Source: an uncultured Kiloniellaceae bacterium (lineage in GTDB: Bacteria > Pseudomonadota > Alphaproteobacteria > Kiloniellales > Kiloniellaceae). From it: a stretch of 64,000 nucleotides of DNA. The stretch is taken from contig CANLSF010000001.1 in NCBI GenBank assembly GCA_947493695.1, forward strand, positions 1,054,001 to 1,118,000, given 5' to 3'. Below are positions 1 to 8,250 of the stretch, in pieces. The notes below the pieces were generated by a model that made no database searches, was not told where the DNA came from, and saw only the letters and a program-made list of their open reading frames with translations. The stretch's first letter is position 1. Every line of letters begins with the position of its first letter. Position numbers and translations under genes: made by a program.

Positions 1-264
1 AATGCTGACCCAGATCGTGATCATGATCACCAGGACAGAGATCGCATTCATCGGAAGGCGCTTGGGTTCGCGCGATAAGACCGTGCCCACAATCGTTAAA
101 AGGGCCACTGCAAGTGCGAAGGGAAGACTATAGGCAAATCCCCAGGTCAGACGATGCGGGTTCATGTAAGAAAGCCAGCACCACATAGTGATGCCGACAT
201 AAGGCCGCATAAGGATGACCGGGAAGGTCGCCAGTATGTTGAGGGTTATGAAAAGATCCCGCAT
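1..264 (-). CDS. XrtA-associated putative O-glycosylation ligase (5' end, cut by window edge)
   Basis: Not in the ORF track because it runs off the window. The complement of 264-1 is open for 88 codons from ATG at 264 and reads MRDLFITLNILATFPVILMR, followed by YMNPHRLTWGFAYSLPFA and SREPKRLP. This N-terminus is characteristic of the PEP-CTERM/exosortase A-associated O-antigen-ligase-like family (TIGR03097): short cytoplasmic start, hydrophobic segment, MNPHRL..GFA motif, further membrane segments. By family, it is an inner-membrane polymerase/ligase of the Wzy/WaaL type that joins undecaprenyl-linked glycan to an acceptor. It is divergent from the GT2/GtrA/GT39 genes to its right. The catalytic periplasmic loop lies outside the window, so activity cannot be judged. 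Confidence 0.85.
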   Translation of the reverse strand, partial: MRDLFITLNILATFPVILMRPYVGITMWCWLSYMNPHRLTWGFAYSLPFALAVALLTIVGTVLSREPKRLPMNAISVLVIMITIWVSI

Positions 265-649
265 TGCGGCGCGAACTACCTTTTGTTCGTCAGGAGTTTA
301 GCTCAAAGACAAAATTTAATCAGGACAATAAGACACAACTGCTTGACGGACCATAAATATCGCTCTTGTTATTCTGGAGCAACGAAAGCCTACATACGAT
401 ATGCTGTTTCTATCCTACAAACGCGCTGATATGGAAGCGCGAAAGGCTGAATCAATTTAATTGTTTGTGGGCTGTTCCGATGTGTTAAACAGATTTGTAA
501 TTGCATCAATGCTAATTAGGGCTGAAGCGGTCGTATGCCGTCGCTGACGGAATACTGTGCGCAGACCGGTAATCATCGCGGGTGTTTTTTGATTAACCCG
601 CCGATCTGTCGTTTGACCAACCCAGAATAGAAGCCGAGGAAAAGAGAAA
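265..649. other. Divergent intergenic region, no gene seen
   Basis: This lies between the minus-strand ligase and the plus-strand small ORF. The track ORFs here (154..429 plus, 457..720 minus) have no protein-like composition and overlap the ligase start. A possible sigma-70 promoter on the plus strand is TTGACG (343-348), 18-bp spacer, TGTTAT (367-372). This is a weak match and a guess. Nothing else is recognisable. Confidence 0.4.
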
Positions 650-880
650 GTGGCTTTTTTACAGAGCTTGATGAACGCAGGATTACTTCTCTCGGCGATA
701 GGCCTTGTTGGGGTGCTCATTCACTGGACGATCAAAAACGATGGCAGCAAGTCGATCAAAGATCAGACAGGTCTCTTTAAGATGAGGGATTATGAAGCCG
801 AGCAGCAGCAGGCTACCGAACAGAAGCTTCGGACCGTTGAGAACAGGATGCGGGATCAGGAATTCCGCAGCCGGCAGTAA
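650..880 (+). CDS. Small membrane protein of unknown function
   Basis: 76 aa from a GTG start (GTG GCT TTT) preceded by a GAGGA Shine-Dalgarno about 8 nt upstream. Residues about 4-26 (LMNAGLLLSAIGLVGVLIHW) form one transmembrane helix. The rest is charged and rich in Glu, Gln and Arg (EAEQQQATEQKLRTVENRMRDQE), likely a short cytoplasmic helix or coiled coil. I do not recognise a family. The clear RBS, plausible membrane topology and position just ahead of the GT2/GtrA/GT39 operon (141 bp gap) favour a real gene over chance. The longer minus-strand ORF over the same bases (683..1396) is mostly a shadow of the GT2 gene. Confidence 0.5.
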   Translation: MAFLQSLMNAGLLLSAIGLVGVLIHWTIKNDGSKSIKDQTGLFKMRDYEAEQQQATEQKLRTVENRMRDQEFRSRQ

Positions 881-1021
881 CCTGAACACGCTCTGCATCA
901 TTTGAACGGTCGCTCTGATCATGAAATTTCTCATGCATACGAACCCGGGCTTCGCCGGCGCTGACCTGCGATGCAGGCAGACGGCAAAAAAAGTAAGCGG
1001 GCTTAAGAAAAGTATCTGGCG

Positions 1022-2029
1022 ATGCGCGTAGCAGCAGTAATTCCGTGTTTTAAGGTCAAGAACTTCGTCCTGGATGTGCTGGCAGCCATCGGAGATGAGG
1101 TCGATGCAATTTACGCGATTGACGACTGCTGTCCGGAAGGATCGGGTGCGTTTATCGAGGAAAACTGCTCTGATCCGCGCCTTAAAGTGCACCGGCACGA
1201 GAAGAACAAGGGCGTCGGCGGTGCAATTATGACCGGATACGGCCTTGCGCTGGCTGATGGTATGGACATCATCGTCAAGATCGATGGCGATGGGCAGATG
1301 GACCCGACTCTGGTCCCTGAATTGATTCGCCCGATTGTCAATCTCGAGGCGGACTACGTTAAGGGAAACCGGTTTTTCTCGCTCTATGACGTTCAATCCA
1401 TGCCGTCGGTACGCCTCTTCGGGAATGCCGTTTTAAGCTTCATGACAAAGTTTTCGAGTGGTTACTGGCGTATTTTCGATCCGACAAACGGCTTTACCGC
1501 GATTAGCGCGATCTCGGCCAAGCGCTTGAATTTCGATAATATTTCCGAGCGCTATTTTTTCGAGACCGACATGCTGATCAATCTTGGCGGTATCCGCGCC
1601 GTTGTTCAGGATTTTCCTATGCAGGCGGTTTACGCTGACGAGGAAAGCAATCTCAAGATCAGCGATATCGCGTTCAGTTTTTTGATCAAGCATATCAAGG
1701 CTTCAATCCGCAGGATCTTCTACACCTATTTCCTGCGGGATTTCTCAGTTGCTTCCGTGAATCTCTTTTTCAGTATTCTGTTCGGCCTTTTCGGCTCGAT
1801 TTTCGGTGGTCTCGAATGGTCTCACTCCATTGAAACGGGCATTCCGGCCTCCACCGGTACGGTGATGATTGCGGTTCTGCCGATTATTCTCAGCGTACAA
1901 TTCTTCATCGCGTTTCTGTCCCATGACATCGGGAACGAGCCGAGAATCCCGCTTATCAAAACAAAGTTTGATCAGCGAAGGGTTGTGAAGGCATTGGAGC
2001 GCTCCAGCATATCCGAGCGGGCCGGCTAA
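1022..2029 (+). CDS. Family 2 glycosyltransferase with C-terminal membrane anchor (polyprenyl-phosphate sugar synthase type)
   Basis: 335 aa. The N-terminal GT-A domain (about residues 1-225) starts MRVAAVIPCFKVKNFVLDVL and carries AIDDCCPEGSG and a DGDGQMDP metal/nucleotide-binding motif (DxD-like). The KNKGVGGAI segment is typical of dolichol/polyprenyl-phosphate mannose synthase-like GT2 enzymes. Two hydrophobic segments near residues 240-300 anchor it in the inner membrane, as in GtrB. With the GtrA-like gene 1 bp downstream and the GT39 gene beyond, this is the classic three-gene module: the GT2 makes polyprenyl-P-sugar, GtrA flips it, and the GT39 enzyme transfers it on the periplasmic side. 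The sugar identity is unknown. Confidence 0.88.
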   Translation: MRVAAVIPCFKVKNFVLDVLAAIGDEVDAIYAIDDCCPEGSGAFIEENCSDPRLKVHRHEKNKGVGGAIMTGYGLALADGMDIIVKIDGDGQMDPTLVPELIRPIVNLEADYVKGNRFFSLYDVQSMPSVRLFGNAVLSFMTKFSSGYWRIFDPTNGFTAISAISAKRLNFDNISERYFFETDMLINLGGIRAVVQDFPMQAVYADEESNLKISDIAFSFLIKHIKASIRRIFYTYFLRDFSVASVNLFFSILFGLFGSIFGGLEWSHSIETGIPASTGTVMIAVLPIILSVQFFIAFLSHDIGNEPRIPLIKTKFDQRRVVKALERSSISERAG

Positions 2030-2030
2030 G

Positions 2031-2459
2031 ATGCCAGATGCTGCTTTTATCAAACAGACGGTACTCTATGTCGCTGTCGGCGGATTTGTGTATCTGGTCG
2101 ACCTAGGGAGTTTCGGCGCTGTTATTTGGGTATGGCCAGACCAGCATCTTGCAGGCAACACCCTGGCAAAGATCGCCGGCGCCGCAACAGGGTTTGTCCT
2201 GCATAAGTATTTGACCTTCGCGGGGGATCAGAGCGACCCGGTTCGCAAGCAGGCGGTTCGCTATGTCGCTCTGCTGACCGCGAACATCATCGGGGCAAAC
2301 CTTGTCCTCTATATTTTTATCGATCTTCTGGTGCTTCCAACCTTTCCGGCGAAGATCGCTGTCGATGCGCTCGTTATCGTGTCCAGCTTTTTCATCAGCC
2401 GTCACCTCGTCTTCAGAAAAACCAAGAAGCAACCAGGGTCCGAAGAGGTCATGGAATGA
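2031..2459 (+). CDS. GtrA-like membrane protein (probable polyprenyl-phosphate-sugar flippase)
   Basis: 142 aa, four predicted membrane segments (VLYVAVGGFVYLVDLGSF; a segment around LAKIAGAATGFVLHKYLTF; YVALLTANIIGANLVLYIFI; IAVDALVIVSSFFISRHLVF). The terminal SRHLVFRK is typical of the GtrA/DPMS family (PF04138). The start lies 1 bp after the GT2 stop (TAAGATG), and its stop overlaps the next start in an ATGA, so the three genes are translationally coupled. By family it should move the lipid-linked monosaccharide made by the GT2 across the inner membrane. The substrate cannot be read from sequence. Confidence 0.85.
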   Translation: MPDAAFIKQTVLYVAVGGFVYLVDLGSFGAVIWVWPDQHLAGNTLAKIAGAATGFVLHKYLTFAGDQSDPVRKQAVRYVALLTANIIGANLVLYIFIDLLVLPTFPAKIAVDALVIVSSFFISRHLVFRKTKKQPGSEEVME

Positions 2460-3970
2460 ACGTCTCAGCTCTTGCCGTGTCAGCCCGAACACTCGTCGGG
2501 TTGTCTCTGGTCGTCTTTATAGCGCTCGTGACCTATGCCTGGGTCGGATATCTGGGGTCGGACGACGTAACCTATGCCGATGGGGCTTACGGCTGGCTGG
2601 AGTCGTTTCCTTATGTCGGCGGGCACGGCACGGTCCGTTATACCATTACCGTACCGATGGCATTGTCATTCCTCGCTTTGGGTGAAAGCGAGTTTGCCAT
2701 GGCCTTACCCACCCTTCTCTATGGGTTAGGTCTTATCGCGATACTTGTTCTGATGCTCCATCGCGTGCTGGGCACTGCACCGGCTGCCTTTGCAGCCCTT
2801 GTTTTGATCACAAGTCCGGTGCTCGTCACCTGGGTCAGCATTGCGTCAGTCGATATCATCGAGGCCTTCTTTATCTTTGCGTCCCTGTTTTTTTTCTGGT
2901 CTGCGGGCAAGCAAAGCGGCCAATGGCGGTATCTTTTTGCGGCAGGTCTTCTCGCGGGGCTCGGATTTCTGACCCGGGAGACCAGCGTCTTCCTGCTGGC
3001 CTTCTACGGGATCGCATTTCTCACGGGTTATGGCATTCATCGGCTTGGTCACTTTGTCATGGCGGCGGGCTTCTTCACGGTTTGGCTGGCCGAGGTCGCC
3101 TATTTCTTTGTTATGACCGGCGATCCCCTCTACCGGATCAATATCTCGCTCAACCACGACAGCACTATTGACCGCTCGATCGATGTTGCGGGCAATGTCA
3201 TTGCCCATCCACTGATCGACCCCTTGCTGGTGATGCTTGCAAACCAGGAGTTTGCGGTGCTTTTCTGGGTCGTCGTCCCCGCCAGTCTCTGGTTGCTGCT
3301 CAGCAAAAACGTTTCGCCGGAGATTCGACGTATCACACTGCTTTTTGGTGGTGTGGGCCTGGTCTGGATGCTGTGCGTCGGGGCTGTACAGAGTCTGTTG
3401 CCGCTGAATCCCCGATACTTCTTGATCTCTGCAATCTGCGCCAGCGTGATTGTCGGACTGGCGGTTTCGGAGTCGATCCGCCTGCGGCGAGTTAAGCTCG
3501 CGATGATGCTCCTGCTTCTGGTCGTGTCCGGTAATCTCGCCGGGATCTACGTCGAAAACCGGAACCATATGTTTGGTGAGCGCATATTGACGGCTGCGAT
3601 TGATCGCTATCCGGGCGACATTTATACCGACCCGCTTACCCATCGCCGCGCCGAGCTTTTGCTCAAATGGAGCGGCGAAGCCGAACGTATTAAGACGGAG
3701 GCGCCACCTCCCGGAAGCCTCTACGTCTATAACAGTCTGCGTACAGAGTCCCTGGGCGGCTGGGTTCCTCCTGATGCGGTAAAAGACTACGAACCGCAGA
3801 ATTCCTGGGAACTGCTTGAGACCGTAACCCCTGAGTCGAAACTGGCGGGAACGATTATCAGAGCGATCGGCCTGGAGCACTTTCTGCCCGGGAAACTGAA
3901 AAATGCACTCTTCGAAGGTCATCCTGGCGTTAAGCTTTACCGGCTGCCTCCTCAAGCTGAGGCTAGCTGA
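2456..3970 (+). CDS. GT39/ArnT-like integral membrane glycosyltransferase
   Basis: 504 aa with about ten membrane spans. Early in the first periplasmic loop is the acidic pair in YLGSDDVTYADGAYGWLE, the catalytic DD/DE position of GT39/GT83-type enzymes that use polyprenyl-phosphate sugars. LTRETSVFLLAFYGIAF and LNPRYFLISA resemble the re-entrant helix and Arg region of this superfamily. The soluble C-terminus (about 390-504) is periplasmic. It is translationally coupled to the GtrA gene. The expected role is transfer of the flipped monosaccharide onto the exopolysaccharide, a lipid-linked oligosaccharide or a protein in the periplasm. The acceptor is unknown. Confidence 0.8.
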   Translation: MNVSALAVSARTLVGLSLVVFIALVTYAWVGYLGSDDVTYADGAYGWLESFPYVGGHGTVRYTITVPMALSFLALGESEFAMALPTLLYGLGLIAILVLMLHRVLGTAPAAFAALVLITSPVLVTWVSIASVDIIEAFFIFASLFFFWSAGKQSGQWRYLFAAGLLAGLGFLTRETSVFLLAFYGIAFLTGYGIHRLGHFVMAAGFFTVWLAEVAYFFVMTGDPLYRINISLNHDSTIDRSIDVAGNVIAHPLIDPLLVMLANQEFAVLFWVVVPASLWLLLSKNVSPEIRRITLLFGGVGLVWMLCVGAVQSLLPLNPRYFLISAICASVIVGLAVSESIRLRRVKLAMMLLLLVVSGNLAGIYVENRNHMFGERILTAAIDRYPGDIYTDPLTHRRAELLLKWSGEAERIKTEAPPPGSLYVYNSLRTESLGGWVPPDAVKDYEPQNSWELLETVTPESKLAGTIIRAIGLEHFLPGKLKNALFEGHPGVKLYRLPPQAEAS

Positions 3971-4184
3971 TGTTGCTTTATCTCTTACGGCGCGAGACAG
4001 AGCGCCGGGGCCGCGAAGTTGGTGGATTTATGAGGAAAGCATGGTTAAATCTTAACAGATTTGACCGTATAAGCAGGCTCGGCGTGCTGAACGATCCTAT
4101 TTTTCAAGGACTTTCAGCGCACTACGTCTTTACCAGCGAAGAGGTTGGGTGTAAAACCCACTGTAGAAACTTGAGGGGGTCCAG

Positions 4185-4820
4185 ATGCTTCTTAATCCGT
4201 TGGGTGTGAAAAAGGCTTTTACTGCCTTAATGGTGGGAGCCGGGATGCTCCTTGTCGGCTGTTCCAGTGACAAGGCGGATTTGCCGGCTGCAAAGTTAGG
4301 TGCTGATTCCGTGGCACCGATGTACCAGATTGGTGCGGGCGACAACTTGAACATTTTTGTCTGGCGTAATGCAGAGCTGACGATCTCAGTTCCCGTGCGC
4401 CCGGACGGTCGTATTTCGGTGCCTCTGATGGAGGACCTGGATGCTGCCAACAAAACGCCAAGTGAACTGGCGCGTGAGATCGAGGAAAAGCTCGCGGTCT
4501 TCGTACAGGATCCGATCGTCACCATTATCGTGACGGGATTTGTCGGTCCCTTCACGCAGCAGGTGCGCGTTCTTGGCGAAGCGGCTCAACCGCAGGCCAT
4601 TCCTTTCCGCGCCAACATGACGGCTCTTGATGTGATGATCTCGGTGGGCGGACTGACACAGTTTGCCGACGGGAACGACGCAACGATCGTGCGGTTGGTT
4701 GACGATGAGCAGAAGGAATTCCGGGTTCGCCTGGATGACCTGATCAAAGACGGTGATATCACGGCCAATGTCGCGATTCTGCCGGGTGATGTGCTGATCG
4801 TGCCGGAAAGCGTATTCTAG
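4185..4820 (+). CDS. XrtA/PEP-CTERM-associated polysaccharide export lipoprotein (Wza-like)
   Basis: 211 aa. The signal peptide ends in a lipobox, LLVGC, with Cys26 as the lipidation site. The mature protein has the polysaccharide biosynthesis/export domain (YQIGAGDNLNIFVWRNAELT..VPVRPDGRISVPLM, PF02563) followed by a SLBB-type domain (residues about 120-205), as in TIGR03027. It should form the periplasmic/outer-membrane export channel component for the exopolysaccharide. The start is supported by a GAGGGGG Shine-Dalgarno just upstream. The 79-aa ORF before it (3970..4209) is judged untranslated leader. It heads the core XrtA cluster, with the chain-length gene 580 bp downstream. Confidence 0.92.
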   Translation: MLLNPLGVKKAFTALMVGAGMLLVGCSSDKADLPAAKLGADSVAPMYQIGAGDNLNIFVWRNAELTISVPVRPDGRISVPLMEDLDAANKTPSELAREIEEKLAVFVQDPIVTIIVTGFVGPFTQQVRVLGEAAQPQAIPFRANMTALDVMISVGGLTQFADGNDATIVRLVDDEQKEFRVRLDDLIKDGDITANVAILPGDVLIVPESVF

Positions 4821-4846
4821 GTTAAGTACGCGTTTTACATGTTTAT

Positions 4847-4870
4847 GAGGGGTGCCCAGCGGTGCCCCTC
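4847..4870. terminator. Hairpin after the export lipoprotein gene
   Basis: GAGGGGTGCC CAGC GGTGCCCCTC forms a 10-bp stem (two G-T wobbles) with a 4-nt loop, 27 bp past the stop at 4820. There is no long T run, only TGTTTTG shortly after, so intrinsic termination may be weak or partial. Confidence 0.5.
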
Positions 4871-5401
4871 ATGTGTTTTGAGGGCACCCTGATGGGATAA
4901 ATGAGGTCTCTTGAAGGTCTCGAATCTGCAGGTTAGCCTTGGTTTTTTACGATGGTTTTCATGATTCTGAGTTAAGCTGATCGAAAAAACACTCGATTTT
5001 CTATACACCAAAGAGCTAAAACACGTATACGAACGTTATGATTGGTGCAGGTAGAATTAAGCAGGCAGCTGCCCCTGGTATAAAGAAGCCCAGTGTGCAG
5101 GCCGTTCGCGGCAATTTATTGCGTCTGTAAACGGAGTTTTGTCATCGTTGTGCCACAATTGGGACGTAACTGACCTGGAAAGCAGGAAGGCTATGATGTT
5201 GGTTTGTTGCCTCAGCGGCGCTTGACTCTCAGGTCGTCGAAGGTAAGAAGCTGACAAAAATCATCTTCTTGTCAGGAATTGTTAATATTAAATCTTTAAA
5301 CAAATCGGATCGAAAATGCGTCTATTGCTAAGCTCCAGATTGCAGATTGATGCCGTGTTGTACGAGATTAAGACGGACTTGAAGGGCGGTCGAACGTCGA
5401 G
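4871..5401. other. Long leader/promoter region ahead of the chain-length operon
   Basis: There is no credible ORF (5057..5257 minus is low quality). The stretch becomes AT-rich towards 5270-5310. A hairpin CTGACAA-N11-TTGTCAG lies at 5251-5275. No sigma-54 or PEP-box-type motif was found. It probably holds the promoter for the 5402-16287 genes. Confidence 0.4.
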
Positions 5402-7054
5402 ATGAACGACATCTACGCACAGTTTATATTCTATTGTAACGCGGTATGGCAGCGTCGCTGGTATGCGATGATCACCGCGTGGATGGTTTGTATCGGCGGT
5501 TGGTTCTATGTCGCCACAATCCCCGACGTTTATGTTTCTTCCGGCAGATTGTATGTCGATACGGCGAGTATGTTGCGGCCACTGCTGCAAGGTCTGGCGG
5601 TTGACACCAACATCCGATCCGAAATCCAGATCATGCAGCAGACGCTGCTGAGTAGGCCGAATCTGCAGAAGGTCGCGCGGATGACCGACCTGGATATCAC
5701 GGCAACGACGCCTGATCAGATGGAACGCCTGCTCACGCGCCTGGACGACAAGACTACGGTCTCGGCGAATGGTGGAAATCTCTTCAAAGTCAGCTTTGAA
5801 GATGGGGATCCTGTTCGTGCCCGAGATGTTGTTGACGCACTGCTGACGATCTTCGTCGAAGGCAATCTTGGCCAGAGCAGGAACGACATGGATGAGGCCC
5901 AGCGCTTCATCACAAAGCAGATCAAGGATTACGAGCGCCAACTCGAGCAGGCTGAGCAGCGGCTCGCCAATTTCAGACAGCAGAACTTTGACGTTTTGCC
6001 CGGTGCCGCCGGTTACCACGGTCGTGTCGAGCGCGCCGAAAGCGCATTGGTCGCGGCCGAGAACGCCCTGAACAGTGCGGTGACCCAGGAAGCCGGTTTG
6101 AAGAGAGAACTGGCGTCGGTGCCTGAACTGATCGGCGGAGTTTCGAATATAGGTGTCGGGTCAGGACCTCCTTCAGACACCACGCTCCGTATTATCGAAA
6201 TCGAGGCGCAGGTGGCGGAGCTTTTGACCCGCTTTACCGAAAAGCATCCTGACGTCGTTATCGCACAGCGCCGACTCAAGGCTCTGGAAGCAAAGAACGA
6301 GCGCGAGCTGGAAGCAGCGTTGCAGAATGAATTGACTCTCGGAGAGGAAGAGGTCAGCGAAAGTGGCGTTCCGAACCCGCTGCACACGCAATTGCAACTT
6401 CGTCTCATCGAGCAGCAGTCGATTATCCAGATCAATCAGCGTCGTGTCGATCAGATCAAAGGTCAGATCGATGAACTGGAGAGACTGCGTTCCAACGTTC
6501 CCGCAGTTGAAGCTGAACTCAAGAAGTTGAACCGTGATTACGGGATCATCAAAACGAACTATGACGAGCTGCTGAAGCGCCGCGAGTCAGCCCGGATTTC
6601 GCAAGATCGTGAAGTGAGCGCAGAACCGGTTCAGTTCCGTGTTGTCGATCCGCCGGAAATCCCGGCCCTGCCCGATGGGCCCAATCGGGGGTTGTTTCTG
6701 ACGGTGGTGCTTATTGCCGGTCTTGGTGCCGGAGTCGGTCTCTCCTGGGTCATGATCTTCATCCAGGATACCTTCCATGACGCTTCGAACCTTGGCGCTG
6801 CCTTTGCCATACCCGTTTTGGGCACGGTAACGGCGGTCCAGGATCTGACAAAGAGAGGTTGGGGACTCTCGAAATTGGCGGGAACGGCGGTCGTGTTGGT
6901 TGCCATGTTCGGGGCGTACGGATCTTTGATGCGTATCGAGCAACAGGTCGGATTGAGTAATCTGGACATTGTGCAACAGGGGGCAGGTATTCCTGCGGCA
7001 GTCAGCGAGACGATTTCCACCAAGATTGTTCCGTTAATTTTCGGCGGCAGTTGA
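5402..7054 (+). CDS. XrtA-associated polysaccharide chain-length determinant protein (Wzz/GNVR family)
   Basis: 550 aa. An N-terminal membrane helix (residues about 20-37, WYAMITAWMVCIGGWFYVAT) follows a short cytoplasmic start. Next comes the Wzz domain (VSSGRLYVDTASMLRPLLQG), a long periplasmic coiled-coil section (residues about 160-400, rich in EQAEQRLANFRQQ-like heptads), the GNVR-type tail with PPEIPALPDGPNRGLFL and a C-terminal membrane helix pair near 430-450 and 480-510. This matches the family TIGR03007. It partners the separate BY-kinase encoded 27 bp downstream, so the Wzc function is split over two genes. It controls chain length and export in the inner membrane. Confidence 0.92.
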   Translation: MNDIYAQFIFYCNAVWQRRWYAMITAWMVCIGGWFYVATIPDVYVSSGRLYVDTASMLRPLLQGLAVDTNIRSEIQIMQQTLLSRPNLQKVARMTDLDITATTPDQMERLLTRLDDKTTVSANGGNLFKVSFEDGDPVRARDVVDALLTIFVEGNLGQSRNDMDEAQRFITKQIKDYERQLEQAEQRLANFRQQNFDVLPGAAGYHGRVERAESALVAAENALNSAVTQEAGLKRELASVPELIGGVSNIGVGSGPPSDTTLRIIEIEAQVAELLTRFTEKHPDVVIAQRRLKALEAKNERELEAALQNELTLGEEEVSESGVPNPLHTQLQLRLIEQQSIIQINQRRVDQIKGQIDELERLRSNVPAVEAELKKLNRDYGIIKTNYDELLKRRESARISQDREVSAEPVQFRVVDPPEIPALPDGPNRGLFLTVVLIAGLGAGVGLSWVMIFIQDTFHDASNLGAAFAIPVLGTVTAVQDLTKRGWGLSKLAGTAVVLVAMFGAYGSLMRIEQQVGLSNLDIVQQGAGIPAAVSETISTKIVPLIFGGS

Positions 7055-7081
7055 GGTTTTGAGATGAAGGGTTACTGAGTT

Positions 7082-8176
7082 ATGGATCGTCCAGATGGCG
7101 GCACGTCTAAAGCCAAGGCGCGTGGAGGCTCTTCGCTGGTCGAAAAGGCTGCTGCGAAGCTAGGTTCTTCCTCTCTGCATCAGAATTTTCCACCTGTTGA
7201 AACTGTGCTTTCGTCGGTTGAGGCTGCACAACCAACAACGGCGCCGCAAGCTGTACCCGCACCGCAACCTGCGCCGGCTGCGCCTGTCCAGACTGCACCT
7301 GCTCAGGCCGCGCCGGTACAGACAGCGCCTATCCAGCCCCCGCATGCCCAGCCCGCGCCGGTTCAACCTGCGCCCGCGCCAGCAGCGGCGGCGGGTGTGC
7401 CGCAACAAACCTCGCCGGGGCGCGGTCGACCTGACGTCATGATTGACTTCGACCGCTTGCGGCACGAAGGAATTCTGACCCCAGATCGCGGGCGCTCTCT
7501 GACCACCGAAGAATTTCGAATTGTCAAAAACTCGGTGTTGCGTAACCGCTGGCAGGAAAACAGCAACCTGCACAATCTGATCATGGTCACTTCCGCCGTG
7601 CCCGGCGAAGGCAAGACTTTCACCGCAATCAATCTTGCGATGAGTATCTCGACCGAAAAAGATCTGACGGTTCTGTTGATTGATGGCGATCTCTCCCGCC
7701 CCAGCATCGTGAAGCGCCTGGGTATTACGGCTCAAAAAGGCCTATTGGATCTGCTTGAAGACCCATCGCTCGATGTGGGCGATGTCATTCTGCGGACCAA
7801 TGTGGAATCACTCTCGATCATTCCGGCGGGAAAACCGAACCACATGTCGACAGAGCTTCTTGCCAGTACGCGCATGAAGCGCCTTGTCGAGGAAATCTCC
7901 AAGCGTTATCCGGACCGGATCATCGTGTTTGATGCCCCGCCGGTGTTGGCGACAACCGAGTCTTCGATCCTGGCGCGCCATGCCGATCAGATCGTTTTCG
8001 TGGTTGAAGCGGAAGGCACCCGCAGGTCTGCCGTGAAATCGGCTCTGGATCTTATTAGCAGCTGTCCCAATATAGGATTGATCCTGAACAAGGCGCGTCC
8101 GCAGTTCGGCGCGACCCAGTTCGGTTCATACTACGGCGGATACTATGGTTATGGCGATACGACCGATAACGTATAA
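7082..8176 (+). CDS. XrtA-associated tyrosine autokinase (BY-kinase)
   Basis: 364 aa. The N-terminal ~125 residues are a low-complexity Pro/Ala/Gln linker (APVQTAPAQAAPVQTAPIQ). The CpsD/CapB-type kinase domain follows, with Walker A in SAVPGEGKTFTAINLA, Walker A' in LLIDGDLSRPS and Walker B-like IIVFDAPPVL. The C-terminus carries the tyrosine cluster FGSYYGGYYGYGD, the usual autophosphorylation tail. This fits TIGR03018. The kinase is cytoplasmic, recruited by the cytoplasmic tail of the adjacent chain-length protein, and its phosphorylation cycle drives polymer export. The unusually long Pro/Ala linker is the main oddity and may act as a flexible tether. Confidence 0.92.
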   Translation: MDRPDGGTSKAKARGGSSLVEKAAAKLGSSSLHQNFPPVETVLSSVEAAQPTTAPQAVPAPQPAPAAPVQTAPAQAAPVQTAPIQPPHAQPAPVQPAPAPAAAAGVPQQTSPGRGRPDVMIDFDRLRHEGILTPDRGRSLTTEEFRIVKNSVLRNRWQENSNLHNLIMVTSAVPGEGKTFTAINLAMSISTEKDLTVLLIDGDLSRPSIVKRLGITAQKGLLDLLEDPSLDVGDVILRTNVESLSIIPAGKPNHMSTELLASTRMKRLVEEISKRYPDRIIVFDAPPVLATTESSILARHADQIVFVVEAEGTRRSAVKSALDLISSCPNIGLILNKARPQFGATQFGSYYGGYYGYGDTTDNV

Positions 8177-8250
8177 GCTTCACACACAAGCTGTTGCGTT
8201 AGTGGTTAAGTTTTGGACCGCTGCGCCACAAGAGGGTCCGACCTAAGGTT

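Noticed and set aside
2846-3955. 369-aa minus-strand ORF
   Set aside because: It is the antisense shadow of the GT39 gene, which has clear family motifs.
3970-4209. 79-aa plus-strand ORF before the export lipoprotein gene
   Set aside because: It overlaps the true start at 4185, has no RBS or protein-like pattern, and fits an untranslated leader.
7240-7400. Repetitive GCGCC/CAG-rich DNA in the BY-kinase gene
   Set aside because: It encodes the Pro/Ala/Gln linker and is explained by the protein; not a separate repeat element.
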